47,205 nucleotides of DNA, taken from assembly GCA_945906965.1 (NCBI GenBank), contig CAMDRP010000013.1, positions 1 to 47,205 of the forward strand, in the 5' to 3' direction. The translations under genes were made by a program, and so were the position numbers. The DNA is from Opitutus sp. GAS368 (lineage in GTDB: Bacteria > Verrucomicrobiota > Verrucomicrobiia > Opitutales > Opitutaceae). Below the pieces are notes generated by a model that saw nothing but the letters and a program-made list of their open reading frames with translations, made no database searches and was not told the DNA's origin. This document shows positions 8,174-15,633 of the stretch, in pieces. The stretch's first letter is position 1; the number at the start of each line of letters is the position of its first letter.

Positions 8174-8241
8174 TAAAGTGAGGCGATGAGCGTGCCGGCT
8201 AGGCACCCGTGGCGCACGGGCTGAGCGGAAAGCGCTGAAAT

Positions 8242-8290
8242 TTGAGTTAACATGACTACTTTAGTAAAGATAACGTGTTTTAATCTTTAC
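8242..8290. promoter_or_regulatory. divergent cys control region with nested inverted repeats
   Basis: The gap between the siroheme/sulfite reductase operon (leftward) and cysH (rightward) holds two inverted repeats in an AT-rich patch. One is CTTTA-G-TAAAG at 8259-8269. The other is GTAAAGAT (8264-8271) with ATCTTTAC (8283-8290) around an 11-base spacer. TTGAGT (8242-8247) and TAAAGA (8265-8270), 17 bases apart, are a possible rightward promoter overlapping the repeats. A regulator bound here could control both halves of the pathway. The Rrf2 protein at 11350, in the same operon, is the obvious candidate. Confidence 0.5.
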
Positions 8291-8324
8291 CTCCGGCCCG
8301 CCCGTGGCAAGCAGTCTTCGCTTT

Positions 8325-8990
8325 ATGGTTACATTTTCATCAGAAACGATCGTCGCTTGGAATACCGCGCTGCGCCGCCAGTCGCCCGCGGAGATTGTGC
8401 GTTGGGCGGTGGCGCAAGCGGGTGGACGGGCGATCGTTTCGACGAATTTTCGACCCTACGAAGCGGCGATTCTGCACCTTGCGGTGGAAGCGCAGGCGGA
8501 TATGCCGGTGTTGTGGGTCGATCACGGCTACAACCGCCCGGCGACGTATCGGCACGCCGAGGCGTTGCGCGCGCGGCTGAAACTCAACCTCAAGCCCTAT
8601 CTCCCGCGCGTGACCGCGGCGCATCGCGATGCCATCCAGGGTCCAATTCCAACGACGGATGATGAGGCGGGGTTGAAGAAATTTAGCGCCGTGATGAAAC
8701 TTGAGCCGTTTCAACGCGGCATGAAAGAACTCGCGCCGACGGTCTGGATCACGGCGTTGCGCCAGGTGCAAAATCCCAATCGCGCCGGTCTCGACATCGT
8801 GTCGCTCGACGACAATTTTGGCGCTCTGAAAATCAGCCCGTTTTTTTATTCCAGCGACGCGGAACTCGACGCCTATCTCGCGCGCCACGATTTGCCCAAC
8901 GAGTGGGATTACTTTGACCCGGCGAAGGCGGACGAGAAACGTGAGTGCGGCCTTCACGCCGCTTGGGGTAAGCAGGCGGTCAGCGCCTGA
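8325..8990 (+). CDS. cysH: phosphoadenylyl-sulfate reductase
   Basis: A 221-residue PP-loop-fold reductase that reduces PAPS to sulfite using thioredoxin or glutaredoxin. The N-terminal half has VSTNFRPYEAAILHL and VLWVDHGYNRPATY, and the C-terminal catalytic motif RECGLH (C208) is intact. The paired cysteines that bind [4Fe-4S] in APS reductases are absent, so PAPS is the expected substrate and APS kinase must be encoded elsewhere. The ATG at 8325 is preferred; a GTG at 8304 is in frame. It leads the cysH-cysD-cysN-rrf2 run and is divergent from the siroheme operon. Confidence 0.9.
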   Translation: MVTFSSETIVAWNTALRRQSPAEIVRWAVAQAGGRAIVSTNFRPYEAAILHLAVEAQADMPVLWVDHGYNRPATYRHAEALRARLKLNLKPYLPRVTAAHRDAIQGPIPTTDDEAGLKKFSAVMKLEPFQRGMKELAPTVWITALRQVQNPNRAGLDIVSLDDNFGALKISPFFYSSDAELDAYLARHDLPNEWDYFDPAKADEKRECGLHAAWGKQAVSA

Positions 8991-9001
8991 GTTTACCTTC
9001 T

Positions 9002-9017
9002 TTTTATATTTATAAAA
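9002..9017. promoter_or_regulatory. AT-rich palindrome between cysH and cysD
   Basis: TTTTATA-TT-TATAAAA is a perfect 7-bp inverted repeat in the 62-base gap between cysH and cysD. Its AT content contrasts with the surrounding genes. It could be an internal promoter, an operator or an RNA processing site. Confidence 0.3.
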
Positions 9018-9052
9018 TCATCGACCGTTCCGGCCTCGCGCCGCACTTCGCC

Positions 9053-9955
9053 ATGAGCAGCTATCATCTCGACCATTTGCAGCACCTCGAAACCGAGGCT
9101 ATCCACATCATGCGCGAGGTCGCGGGCGAGTTTGAGCGACCCGCTCTCTTGTTCTCCGGCGGCAAGGACTCGATTTGTCTATTGCGGCTCGCTGAAAAAG
9201 CCTTTCGCCCGTCCGAACTCCCGCTGCCGTTGCTCAACGTCGACACGGGGCACCATTTTCCCGAGTTGAACGAATTCCGCGATCGGCGCGCCGCGCAACT
9301 CGGCGCCAAACTCATCGTACGCACCGTCGAAGACGCCATCGCCCGAGGCATCGCGACGCCCGCGCCCGGCGAGGTCAGCCGCAATCGGCTCCAGATCCCG
9401 ACCTTGCTCGCCGCCATCGAGGAATTCCAATTCGATTGCTGCATCGGCGGCGCCCGCCGCGACGAAGAAAAAGCCCGCGCCAAGGAGCGTTTCTTCAGTT
9501 TCCGCGACAGCTTCGGCCAATGGGACCCAAAAAATCAGCGTCCCGAAATCTGGAATCTCTACAACGGCCGCCTTAATCCCGGGGAAAACATGCGCGTGTT
9601 TCCGTTGAGCAACTGGACCGAGATGGACGTCTGGGAATACATCCAACGTGAGCGTCTCGAGGTCCCGAGTATTTATTTCAGCCACCCACGTCGCTGCGTT
9701 CGTCGCGGCGGCCAATGGCTTCCCGTCAGCGCGCTCGTCCCGCCTAAGCTGAGCGAAGAGGTGCGCGATCTCGTCGTGCGGGTGCGCACCATCGGCGACA
9801 TCATCAGCACGGGTTGCGTCGAATCTCCGGCGACGACCGTGGCCGACATCATCACCGAAATCGCCGCCGCTCGCGTCACCGAACGCGGCTCGCGCGCCGA
9901 CGACAAAGCCTCCGAAGCCGCCATGGAAGACCGCAAAAAAGCGGGTTATTTCTAA
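9053..9955 (+). CDS. cysD: sulfate adenylyltransferase subunit 2
   Basis: The 300-residue small subunit of ATP sulfurylase, which adenylates sulfate to APS together with the GTPase CysN. The PP-loop SGGKDS is at 35-40, and later family stretches include NVDTGHHFPE, CIGGARRDEEKARAKER and NWTEMDVWEYI. Length equals the family norm. CysN follows after about 20 bases, so the two subunits are made together. The first step in the sulfate assimilation route completed by CysH and the sulfite reductase in this window. Confidence 0.95.
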   Translation: MSSYHLDHLQHLETEAIHIMREVAGEFERPALLFSGGKDSICLLRLAEKAFRPSELPLPLLNVDTGHHFPELNEFRDRRAAQLGAKLIVRTVEDAIARGIATPAPGEVSRNRLQIPTLLAAIEEFQFDCCIGGARRDEEKARAKERFFSFRDSFGQWDPKNQRPEIWNLYNGRLNPGENMRVFPLSNWTEMDVWEYIQRERLEVPSIYFSHPRRCVRRGGQWLPVSALVPPKLSEEVRDLVVRVRTIGDIISTGCVESPATTVADIITEIAAARVTERGSRADDKASEAAMEDRKKAGYF

Positions 9956-9975
9956 ACTTTTTGCCTGCCGCCTCT

Positions 9976-11301
9976 ATGTCTCTTTCCGCTACGTCTCCCC
10001 GGCCCGTCGACATCCTCCGCTTCAACACGTGCGGCAGCGTCGACGACGGTAAATCCACGCTCATCGGGCGCCTGCTCTACGATTCGAAATCCCTCATGGA
10101 GGATCAGATCGAGGCGCTCGAACGCTCCGCCGACATCACCGGCGGTGGCCAGATCAACCTCGCCAACCTCACGGACGGCCTCCGCGCCGAGCGCGAACAA
10201 GGTATCACCATCGACGTCGCTTACCGCTACTTCGCCACGCCGCGCCGCAAGTTCATCATCGCCGACACGCCCGGCCACGTTCAATACACGCGCAACATGG
10301 TGACCGGCGCGTCCTCGGCCAACCTGTCCATCATCCTTGTCGACGCCCGCCTCGGCGTCATCGAGCAGAGTCGCCGCCACACCGCCATCGCCGCGCTCCT
10401 GCGCATCCCGCACCTTGTCGTCGCCGTTAACAAAATGGATCTCGTCGGCTGGAGCGAAGCGCGCTTCCTCGAGATCCGCGCCCAGTTCGAAGCGTTTCTC
10501 CCGCGTCTCGATATCAAGGACGTGAAATTCATCCCGCTGAGCGCGCTCAACGGCGACAATGTCGTCGAGCCCTCGCCTCACACACCTTGGTACGCCGGCC
10601 CCACGCTCCTTGGCCACCTCGAAACCGTCCACATCGCGAGCGATTTTAATCTCACCGGTTTCCGCCTACCTGTGCAATGGGTCAACCGCCCCAACAGCCC
10701 GACCGATGCCGCGCTCCACGATTTCCGCGGCTTCAGCGGCCAGATCGCCGGCGGCGTTGTGCGCACGGGTCAAAAACTCCTCGCGTTCCCCGCTGGCATC
10801 GTGACGACCGTGAAACAGATCTGGACCTACGACGGCGTGGTCGACGAAGCGTTTTGCCCGCAATCCGTCACGCTCGTACTCGAGCACGATATCGATATCA
10901 GCCGCGGCTCCATGTTGGTCGCCCTCGATCATCTCCCTGGCTCCAGCTGCGAATTGCAGGCCGAGGTTTGCTGGATGCACACGCGCCCGCTCCAGGTCGG
11001 GAAAAAATATTTCCTCAAACATACGACGCACACCGTCCAAGTCGTCGTCACCGAGCTCATCGATAAACTCAATATGTCCACCCTCGACTCCGAGCCCGCG
11101 CCGGCGGCGCTCGCGGTCAACGACATTGGCGAAATCAAACTCCGCGCCGCCCGCCCTCTTGTCTTTGACGGCTACGCGACCAATCGCCTCACGGGCTCAT
11201 TCATCCTCATCGAACCCGGCACCAACGCCACGGTTGCCGCCGGCATGTTGCGCGCCCCGCACGACGTGTTCAAACCTGAGACCGCCGACTACGTGATCTG
11301 A
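9976..11301 (+). CDS. cysN: sulfate adenylyltransferase subunit 1 (GTPase)
   Basis: The 441-residue GTP-binding large subunit of ATP sulfurylase, whose GTP hydrolysis drives APS formation by CysD. The P-loop GSVDDGKS is at 20-27; DTPGHVQYTRNM (switch II) and VNKMD (G4) follow, then elongation-factor-like beta-barrel domains. The start is the ATG at 9976, after cysD; an in-frame extension further upstream reads into cysD and lacks family similarity. It ends after the barrel domains, so it is CysN only, not the CysNC fusion with APS kinase. Confidence 0.95.
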   Translation: MSLSATSPRPVDILRFNTCGSVDDGKSTLIGRLLYDSKSLMEDQIEALERSADITGGGQINLANLTDGLRAEREQGITIDVAYRYFATPRRKFIIADTPGHVQYTRNMVTGASSANLSIILVDARLGVIEQSRRHTAIAALLRIPHLVVAVNKMDLVGWSEARFLEIRAQFEAFLPRLDIKDVKFIPLSALNGDNVVEPSPHTPWYAGPTLLGHLETVHIASDFNLTGFRLPVQWVNRPNSPTDAALHDFRGFSGQIAGGVVRTGQKLLAFPAGIVTTVKQIWTYDGVVDEAFCPQSVTLVLEHDIDISRGSMLVALDHLPGSSCELQAEVCWMHTRPLQVGKKYFLKHTTHTVQVVVTELIDKLNMSTLDSEPAPAALAVNDIGEIKLRAARPLVFDGYATNRLTGSFILIEPGTNATVAAGMLRAPHDVFKPETADYVI

Positions 11302-11349
11302 GTTTTTTGCTGGCCGAATTTTTTTAACCGTAGTCACTCCGAACTCCGC

Positions 11350-11763
11350 GTGAAGATCTCCGTCAAAGTCGATTACGCCTGCCGCGTCATGGCTGAACTC
11401 GCGCGCTTGCACGGCTCCGGCGAACTCGCGCAGATCGAGCACCTCGCCAAAACCGAGGCCGTACCTGCGAGTTTCCTCGCGCAGATCCTCGGTAAACTCC
11501 GCACGCACGGCCTCATTGTCAGCCGCCGTGGCAACCAAGGCGGTTTCACGCTCGCGCGCCCGCCCGAGGAAATTTCGCTCTACGACATCTTAATCGCCGT
11601 TGAGGGCGAGTGCCTGCAACGCAGCGGCAACGTCGCTGGTCGCAGCGGTCGCCGCATGAAACAAGTCTGGGATGAAGTCGCCGCCGCGCTCGTCCAAAAA
11701 ACCCAGAGCTACACACTTAACCAGCTCGCCACCAAGCAGCAGGCCGAAATGTATTACATCTGA
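11350..11763 (+). CDS. Rrf2-family transcriptional regulator, probable sulfur regulator
   Basis: A 137-residue Rrf2 protein with an N-terminal winged helix (VDYACRVMAELARLH, then PASFLAQILGKLRTHGLI, SRRGNQGGFTLARP). Only one cysteine follows the DNA-binding domain (GECLQ), so the three-cysteine Fe-S cluster of IscR or NsrR is missing. This makes it closer in kind to CymR, which controls cysteine metabolism through CysK. It starts with GTG 48 bases after cysN and is probably in the same operon. Autocontrol and control of the divergent region at 8242-8290 are inferred, not shown. Confidence 0.85.
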   Translation: MKISVKVDYACRVMAELARLHGSGELAQIEHLAKTEAVPASFLAQILGKLRTHGLIVSRRGNQGGFTLARPPEEISLYDILIAVEGECLQRSGNVAGRSGRRMKQVWDEVAAALVQKTQSYTLNQLATKQQAEMYYI

Positions 11764-11858
11764 GCGGGCGTCGCGAAACGTCCCGCGAAGCTGGCGCGGC
11801 GGGAAAGTGTTTGCCAGCGTGGTCCGCGGGCACCGAGCTGGGACATCATTTATCCCCC

Positions 11859-12332
11859 ATGAACGAAGACATTCTCAAAGCCATCCACGAAGAATTAGTC
11901 AGCATCCGCCAGCTCCTGGCCGAGGCCAACAAAGCCCAACCCCGTAGCCAACCCGCGCGCGCCATGAGCAGCACCTCGAGCTATTCGAGCGGCAGCGCCA
12001 GTGGCGACGAAGTTATTCTGCAACCAAGCGAAGTCGTACCCAACGCCGGCGACGTGCAGGTGCATTTCGGCAAAAACAACGGGGTTGCGCTCTCCAAACT
12101 CAGCGAGCGCTCCCTCTCTTGGTACGCGACGGAACAGCCCCCGCGCCTCGACAGCAGCGGCAAACCTTATCCCGCGCGCCCGCAGGAAACGACGCTGCGC
12201 AACGCCGCCCGTACGCTCTGGCATCAGAATCGCGGCACCCTCGGCCAAGCCGATGCGCCCAAGGCCACCGCCGCGCCCGACCTGGTCGTTGAAGCGCCCG
12301 CGCATCCTTCGGACGAAGAAGTGCCGTTCTGA
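11859..12332 (+). CDS. hypothetical protein with FGKxxG motif and SSB-like acidic tail
   Basis: A 157-residue protein that I cannot name. Its start (MNEDILKAIHEELVSIRQLL) is an amphipathic helix. The middle holds VHFGKNNGVALSKLSERSLSWYA, which resembles the short FGKYKG...L..YL.W module seen in small nuclease-associated proteins. The middle is preceded by a Ser-rich linker. The C-terminus is SDEEVPF, very like the acidic DDDIPF tip of single-stranded-DNA-binding protein that recruits repair enzymes. A role in DNA transactions is plausible but inferred only from these features. It lies between the cys operon and phoH, alone on its mRNA as far as I can see. Confidence 0.6.
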   Translation: MNEDILKAIHEELVSIRQLLAEANKAQPRSQPARAMSSTSSYSSGSASGDEVILQPSEVVPNAGDVQVHFGKNNGVALSKLSERSLSWYATEQPPRLDSSGKPYPARPQETTLRNAARTLWHQNRGTLGQADAPKATAAPDLVVEAPAHPSDEEVPF

Positions 12333-12402
12333 TCGTAGCCCGCGCCCACGTCCTTGCGCGTGTGCCGGCGTGACGCTCGGCGCTAGACGGAAACCTTTTT
12401 TG

Positions 12403-12431
12403 AAACCGGCCGGATAAAAACCGGCCGGATA
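12403..12431. repeat. 14-base tandem repeat containing CCGGCCGG
   Basis: AAACCGGCCGGATA occurs at 12403-12416 and again at 12418-12431, one base apart. Each copy holds the palindrome CCGGCCGG, and the two copies can pair with each other. It lies 70 bases after the stop of the FGKxxG protein gene. A second small hairpin, TTCCGC-CCGCC-GCGGAA, follows at 12439-12455. They may act together as a transcription stop, but no T-run follows. Confidence 0.45.
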
Positions 12432-12537
12432 GGGTTATTTCCGCCCGCCGCGGAAGGCGTGGCGCGCAGACTTCGCCAAAAAACGCGTCATGCGCAGGGG
12501 CATTGGGTTGTAGACTGACGACAGAAATCCGTCGCCC

Positions 12538-12759
12538 ATGAAAAACAAAAATACTAAATCTGCCCCACGCCCCGTTGCTATGAATCGTCTACCCGAGGAA
12601 ATCAACGTTCCCGGCCAAACCATCGCCCACACGCTCACCGCGCATCAGAGTGACCCGCAGCATCACTTTCACGCTCGCGCTCAGCCCGTGGACAGTCGCG
12701 TAAGGGTCGCCGCCGGCGAGAGCCTGCAACGCGTCCGCGCGCGCTCGCAGGCGAACTAA
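12538..12759 (+). CDS. small basic hypothetical protein
   Basis: A possible 73-residue protein, MKNKNTKSAPRPVAMNRLPEE..., rich in basic residues, histidine and glutamine. No motif is recognised and no clear ribosome binding site precedes it. The antisense strand is also open here (12435-12638), so coding is uncertain. I list it because the AAA/AAC-rich opening differs from shadow frames in this region. Confidence 0.3.
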   Translation: MKNKNTKSAPRPVAMNRLPEEINVPGQTIAHTLTAHQSDPQHHFHARAQPVDSRVRVAAGESLQRVRARSQAN

Positions 12760-12900
12760 TTTTTAAGGTCAGCTCGTGTTTTTCGAATCGCCTTAGAGGC
12801 GCGCCGTCGTGCTACGTTACGAGTTCGTGCCGGCCGTACTCTTTCATGGACAAGTGGCAGGCGACTTGCTCAGTTGTTTTCAAGTCTCTCTCCAATACTG

Positions 12901-14439
12901 ATGGAAAACACTAAAGGAGCCTCGGCTCCCAGTCAGCGGAACAGGGTTTCGGTCAAAGTGAAGACCTTCGTGCTCGACACGAATGTCCTCCTTCACGACC
13001 CGCAATCGATCTATAAATTCGAGAACAACAATCTCGCCATTCCCGTCGAGGTTCTCGAGGAGCTCGATGCGATCAAAGGCGAACAGTCCACCGAGCGTGG
13101 CCGCAACGCCCGTCGCGTCCACCGCATCTTGCAGGAGCTCTTGCCCGATTCCCGCTCCATGCACGAGGGCGTCAAACTCGCCAACGGCGGCACGCTCTCC
13201 GTCATCATTAATCCCTACCTCGCCGATCCCTCGCGCCGCTCCGCCGCGATGGAACGCCTCCGCGCGATTTTGCCCGATCTTACCAAAAAAGATAACCGCA
13301 TCATCGCCTCCGCGCTCTTCGTCCAAGAGCAAAATCAGCCGCCGACCATTCTCGTCACTAAAGATGTTAACGTCCAACTCAAGGCCCGCGCTGTCGGCCT
13401 CGAGTCCGAAGATTACCTCAACGACAAAGTTCCCGAGACCGACGAGGAACTCAGCTACCGCGAGATCCCGCTGAGCCTCTACGAGCTTCAGCGCTTTTGC
13501 TCCGAAGGCGCCTTCGACCTCGGCACCGTCGCCGGCGAACCGCTTTATCTCAACGAGTACGTGCTGCTCCGCTCCGACGAAGGCAAAACCATGCCCGCGC
13601 GTTATTATGGCGATGGCGTCGTGCGCCGCCTCAAACTCCCCGATTTCGTCAAAGCCCCCGGCGGCATCCCTGTTCGCGCGCGCAACCTCGAGCAACAATT
13701 TTTCATGGATGCGCTCCTCGATGACAGCATCCACATGCTCACTTGCTACGGCAAGGCCGGCACCGGCAAGACGCTTCTCTCGACCGCCTGCGCGCTCCAT
13801 CAGACGCATGAAGATCACTCCCACTATGACGGCGTTTCCATTTCTCGCCCCGTGATCGCCCTCGGCAAAGACATCGGCTTTCTCCCCGGTACCCTCGAGG
13901 AAAAAATGAAGCCGTGGCTCCAACCCTACCACGACGCGCTCGAAGTCCTCATCCCCTCGAAGCCGCAGAAAGATCCGCAGTTTGCCTCAAAAAAAGTTTC
14001 CAAGAAGAAGCACAAAAAACACGACGACCACTTCAGTGCGCAGATGAACGCGCCGCAGCCCAGTCACGTCAGCCACCATGGCGGCAACCACGGTCCGGCG
14101 GTGAAACCGTATGAGCGTCTCCTTAAGAGCGGCCTCGTTGAAATCGAGGCGCTGGCGTTTATTCGCGGTCGCTCGATCGCGCGTCGTTTCTTCATCTTGG
14201 ACGAGGCGCAACAACTCACGCCGCACGAAGTGAAGACCGTCATCACGCGTATCTCCGAAGGCTCAAAAATCGTGCTCATCGGCGATCCCGCGCAGATCGA
14301 CAATCCCTACGTCGACCGCCGCAGCAACGGCCTCGTCTATTGCCACAACCGCATGAAGGGCCAGTCGATCGCCGCGCACGTGAAACTTACCAAAGGCGAA
14401 CGCTCGAAGCTCGCCGAACTCGCCGCCGACTTGCTCTGA
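12901..14439 (+). CDS. PhoH-family protein with N-terminal PIN domain
   Basis: A 512-residue PIN-PhoH protein. Residues 20-175 are a PIN nuclease domain (KTFVLDTNVLLHDP, D26; EVLEELDAIKG; KKDNRIIASAL; LVTKDVNVQLKA). Residues 260-512 are a PhoH P-loop ATPase with Walker A GKAGTGKT (284-291) and Walker B FILDEAQ (431-437). Such proteins are thought to be RNA helicase/ribonucleases. Unusually, a Lys/His-rich insertion of about 50 residues (352-400, with KKVSKKKHKKHDDH and SHHGGNHG) interrupts the ATPase domain. The start is the ATG at 12901; an upstream in-frame extension is possible but shows no family similarity. Confidence 0.9.
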   Translation: MENTKGASAPSQRNRVSVKVKTFVLDTNVLLHDPQSIYKFENNNLAIPVEVLEELDAIKGEQSTERGRNARRVHRILQELLPDSRSMHEGVKLANGGTLSVIINPYLADPSRRSAAMERLRAILPDLTKKDNRIIASALFVQEQNQPPTILVTKDVNVQLKARAVGLESEDYLNDKVPETDEELSYREIPLSLYELQRFCSEGAFDLGTVAGEPLYLNEYVLLRSDEGKTMPARYYGDGVVRRLKLPDFVKAPGGIPVRARNLEQQFFMDALLDDSIHMLTCYGKAGTGKTLLSTACALHQTHEDHSHYDGVSISRPVIALGKDIGFLPGTLEEKMKPWLQPYHDALEVLIPSKPQKDPQFASKKVSKKKHKKHDDHFSAQMNAPQPSHVSHHGGNHGPAVKPYERLLKSGLVEIEALAFIRGRSIARRFFILDEAQQLTPHEVKTVITRISEGSKIVLIGDPAQIDNPYVDRRSNGLVYCHNRMKGQSIAAHVKLTKGERSKLAELAADLL

Positions 14440-14455
14440 GGACCGCGAGCGCGGC

Positions 14456-15037
14456 TTAAGCGTCTTGGGTGCGTCCACCGAGCAGGCTCGGTGCGCCCTT
14501 GCGCCGCGCCGCTGCTTCCATCGCCAAGGCAAACAGGCCGGTGAATAGCAGGTCGCTCACGAGTGTGTTGCGGAAAAATGAGAGCGTGGGCGCAAATTGC
14601 GGATGCCCGATCGTCATCGCTTGCCACCAACCCGCCGCTGTCCGCGCGTACCCGGCGTCGCCGAGCCACGAAGCGGTGTTGGTCACCAAATAAAACAATA
14701 ACGCCCCGCCGAGCGCGCCGCTCAACAAATTCAGCCAGCTGCGCCGTTGCGCTACGATCAGCCCGAAGCCAAGGGCGGCGGCAAAACATACCGTGCGCAG
14801 CACGGCGCCGCCGAGTGTCCATTGGTAGCCGTATTCCACCGCGTAATAATGATCGATGTAGATATCGGTGAGTGTGAGCGCGGCGAAGGGCGCGAGCCGT
14901 TGCCAGATGTTGCTAAAATAAACTCCGCCGCAAAAAGCCAACGCCATCAGCGGCGAGAAATTGCTGAGCGCCGGCGTGTGGAGCGCGAGCACGCGCCAAG
15001 CGGCGGCGAGGACCAAGAGCAAAAGGGCGAACGGCAT
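14456..15037 (-). CDS. integral membrane protein, DUF6580-like
   Basis: A 193-residue hydrophobic protein with about five or six membrane segments, starting MPFALLLLVLAAAWRV. The pattern NFSPLMALAFCGGVYF, then APFAALTLTDIYID and a conserved W/H-containing C-terminal half (GDAGYARTAAGWWQAM) fits the DUF6580 family often found next to cobalamin genes, where some members are proposed transporters. The gene follows the PduO adenosyltransferase gene in the same direction with a gap of about 60 bases. That placement supports a cobalamin-related role, but this is inference. The start is the ATG at 15037, since upstream codons overlap the preceding gene in another frame. Confidence 0.7.
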   Translation of the reverse strand: MPFALLLLVLAAAWRVLALHTPALSNFSPLMALAFCGGVYFSNIWQRLAPFAALTLTDIYIDHYYAVEYGYQWTLGGAVLRTVCFAAALGFGLIVAQRRSWLNLLSGALGGALLFYLVTNTASWLGDAGYARTAAGWWQAMTIGHPQFAPTLSFFRNTLVSDLLFTGLFALAMEAAARRKGAPSLLGGRTQDA

Positions 15038-15098
15038 GGCGGGAGATTGGTTGGGAACGGGCGAGTTTAACAGGGTTTTTTCCGGCGCGCGCGTCGGG

Positions 15099-15629
15099 TC
15101 ATTGCTCTGCTTGGCGAGCGAGTAGCCAAAGCAGATCGGCGAGGCGGTTGGTGAATTGACGCAACTCGGGGCGCACGCTGCGGCCGTGCGCGGGCAGGGT
15201 GCAGAGGCGGCGTTCGGCGCGGCGGGCGACCACACGCGCGCTATCAAAGGCGGCGCCGAGGGCGTTGGCGCCGGGCGTGGCCCAACCGTCGAATTTGAGG
15301 CCGCGGGTTTCGAGGGCGGCGACGGCGGCGTCGAGGGTGGTGACGTCGGCCGCGGAGATTTTGGCGAACTTCGATTCGGCGTAGCGCGCGGCGTCGGTTT
15401 CGGCGCAGGCGACCTCGCCCATGAGGGCGACGAGGTTGTTTTGGAGACCGCTGACGAGCGTGCGGACGGTGGCGTCGGCGAGGAGCGGTTTCACGGCGCC
15501 GAGGGCGACGTTGAGTTCGTCGTAGGCGCCAACGGCTTCTATCTGTGGATGATCCTTCGGCACGCGTTGGCCGTAGAGCAGACTCGTGGAGCCGTCGTCT
15601 CCAGTGCGCGTGGCGATGGAACCGGACAT
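15099..15629 (-). CDS. PduO-type cob(I)alamin adenosyltransferase
   Basis: A 176-residue protein that transfers adenosine from ATP to cob(I)alamin to make coenzyme B12. Family motifs: TRTGDDGSTSLLYGQRVPK (ATP binding), VGAYDELNVALG, then ARRAERRL and RQFTNRLADLLWLLAR in the final helices. Length and order match the stand-alone PduO/ATR family. It sits 4 bases after the Gfo/Idh/MocA gene and before a DUF6580-like membrane protein, in one probable operon. B12-dependent enzymes using the product are not in the window; the ribonucleotide reductase here is class I and does not need it. Confidence 0.92.
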   Translation of the reverse strand: MSGSIATRTGDDGSTSLLYGQRVPKDHPQIEAVGAYDELNVALGAVKPLLADATVRTLVSGLQNNLVALMGEVACAETDAARYAESKFAKISAADVTTLDAAVAALETRGLKFDGWATPGANALGAAFDSARVVARRAERRLCTLPAHGRSVRPELRQFTNRLADLLWLLARQAEQ

Positions 15630-15633
15630 GGGT

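Noticed and set aside
9814-9975. Longer N-terminus for CysN reaching into cysD
   Set aside because: The extra residues are Arg-rich out-of-frame cysD sequence. The ATG at 9976 gives the normal CysN N-terminus before the P-loop.
12435-12638. 67-codon minus-strand ORF overlapping the small basic protein
   Set aside because: No recognisable feature and no ribosome binding site; it overlaps hairpins and an opposing frame.
12880-13932. 350-codon open frame antisense to phoH
   Set aside because: The plus strand encodes clear PIN and PhoH motifs; the antisense frame has none.
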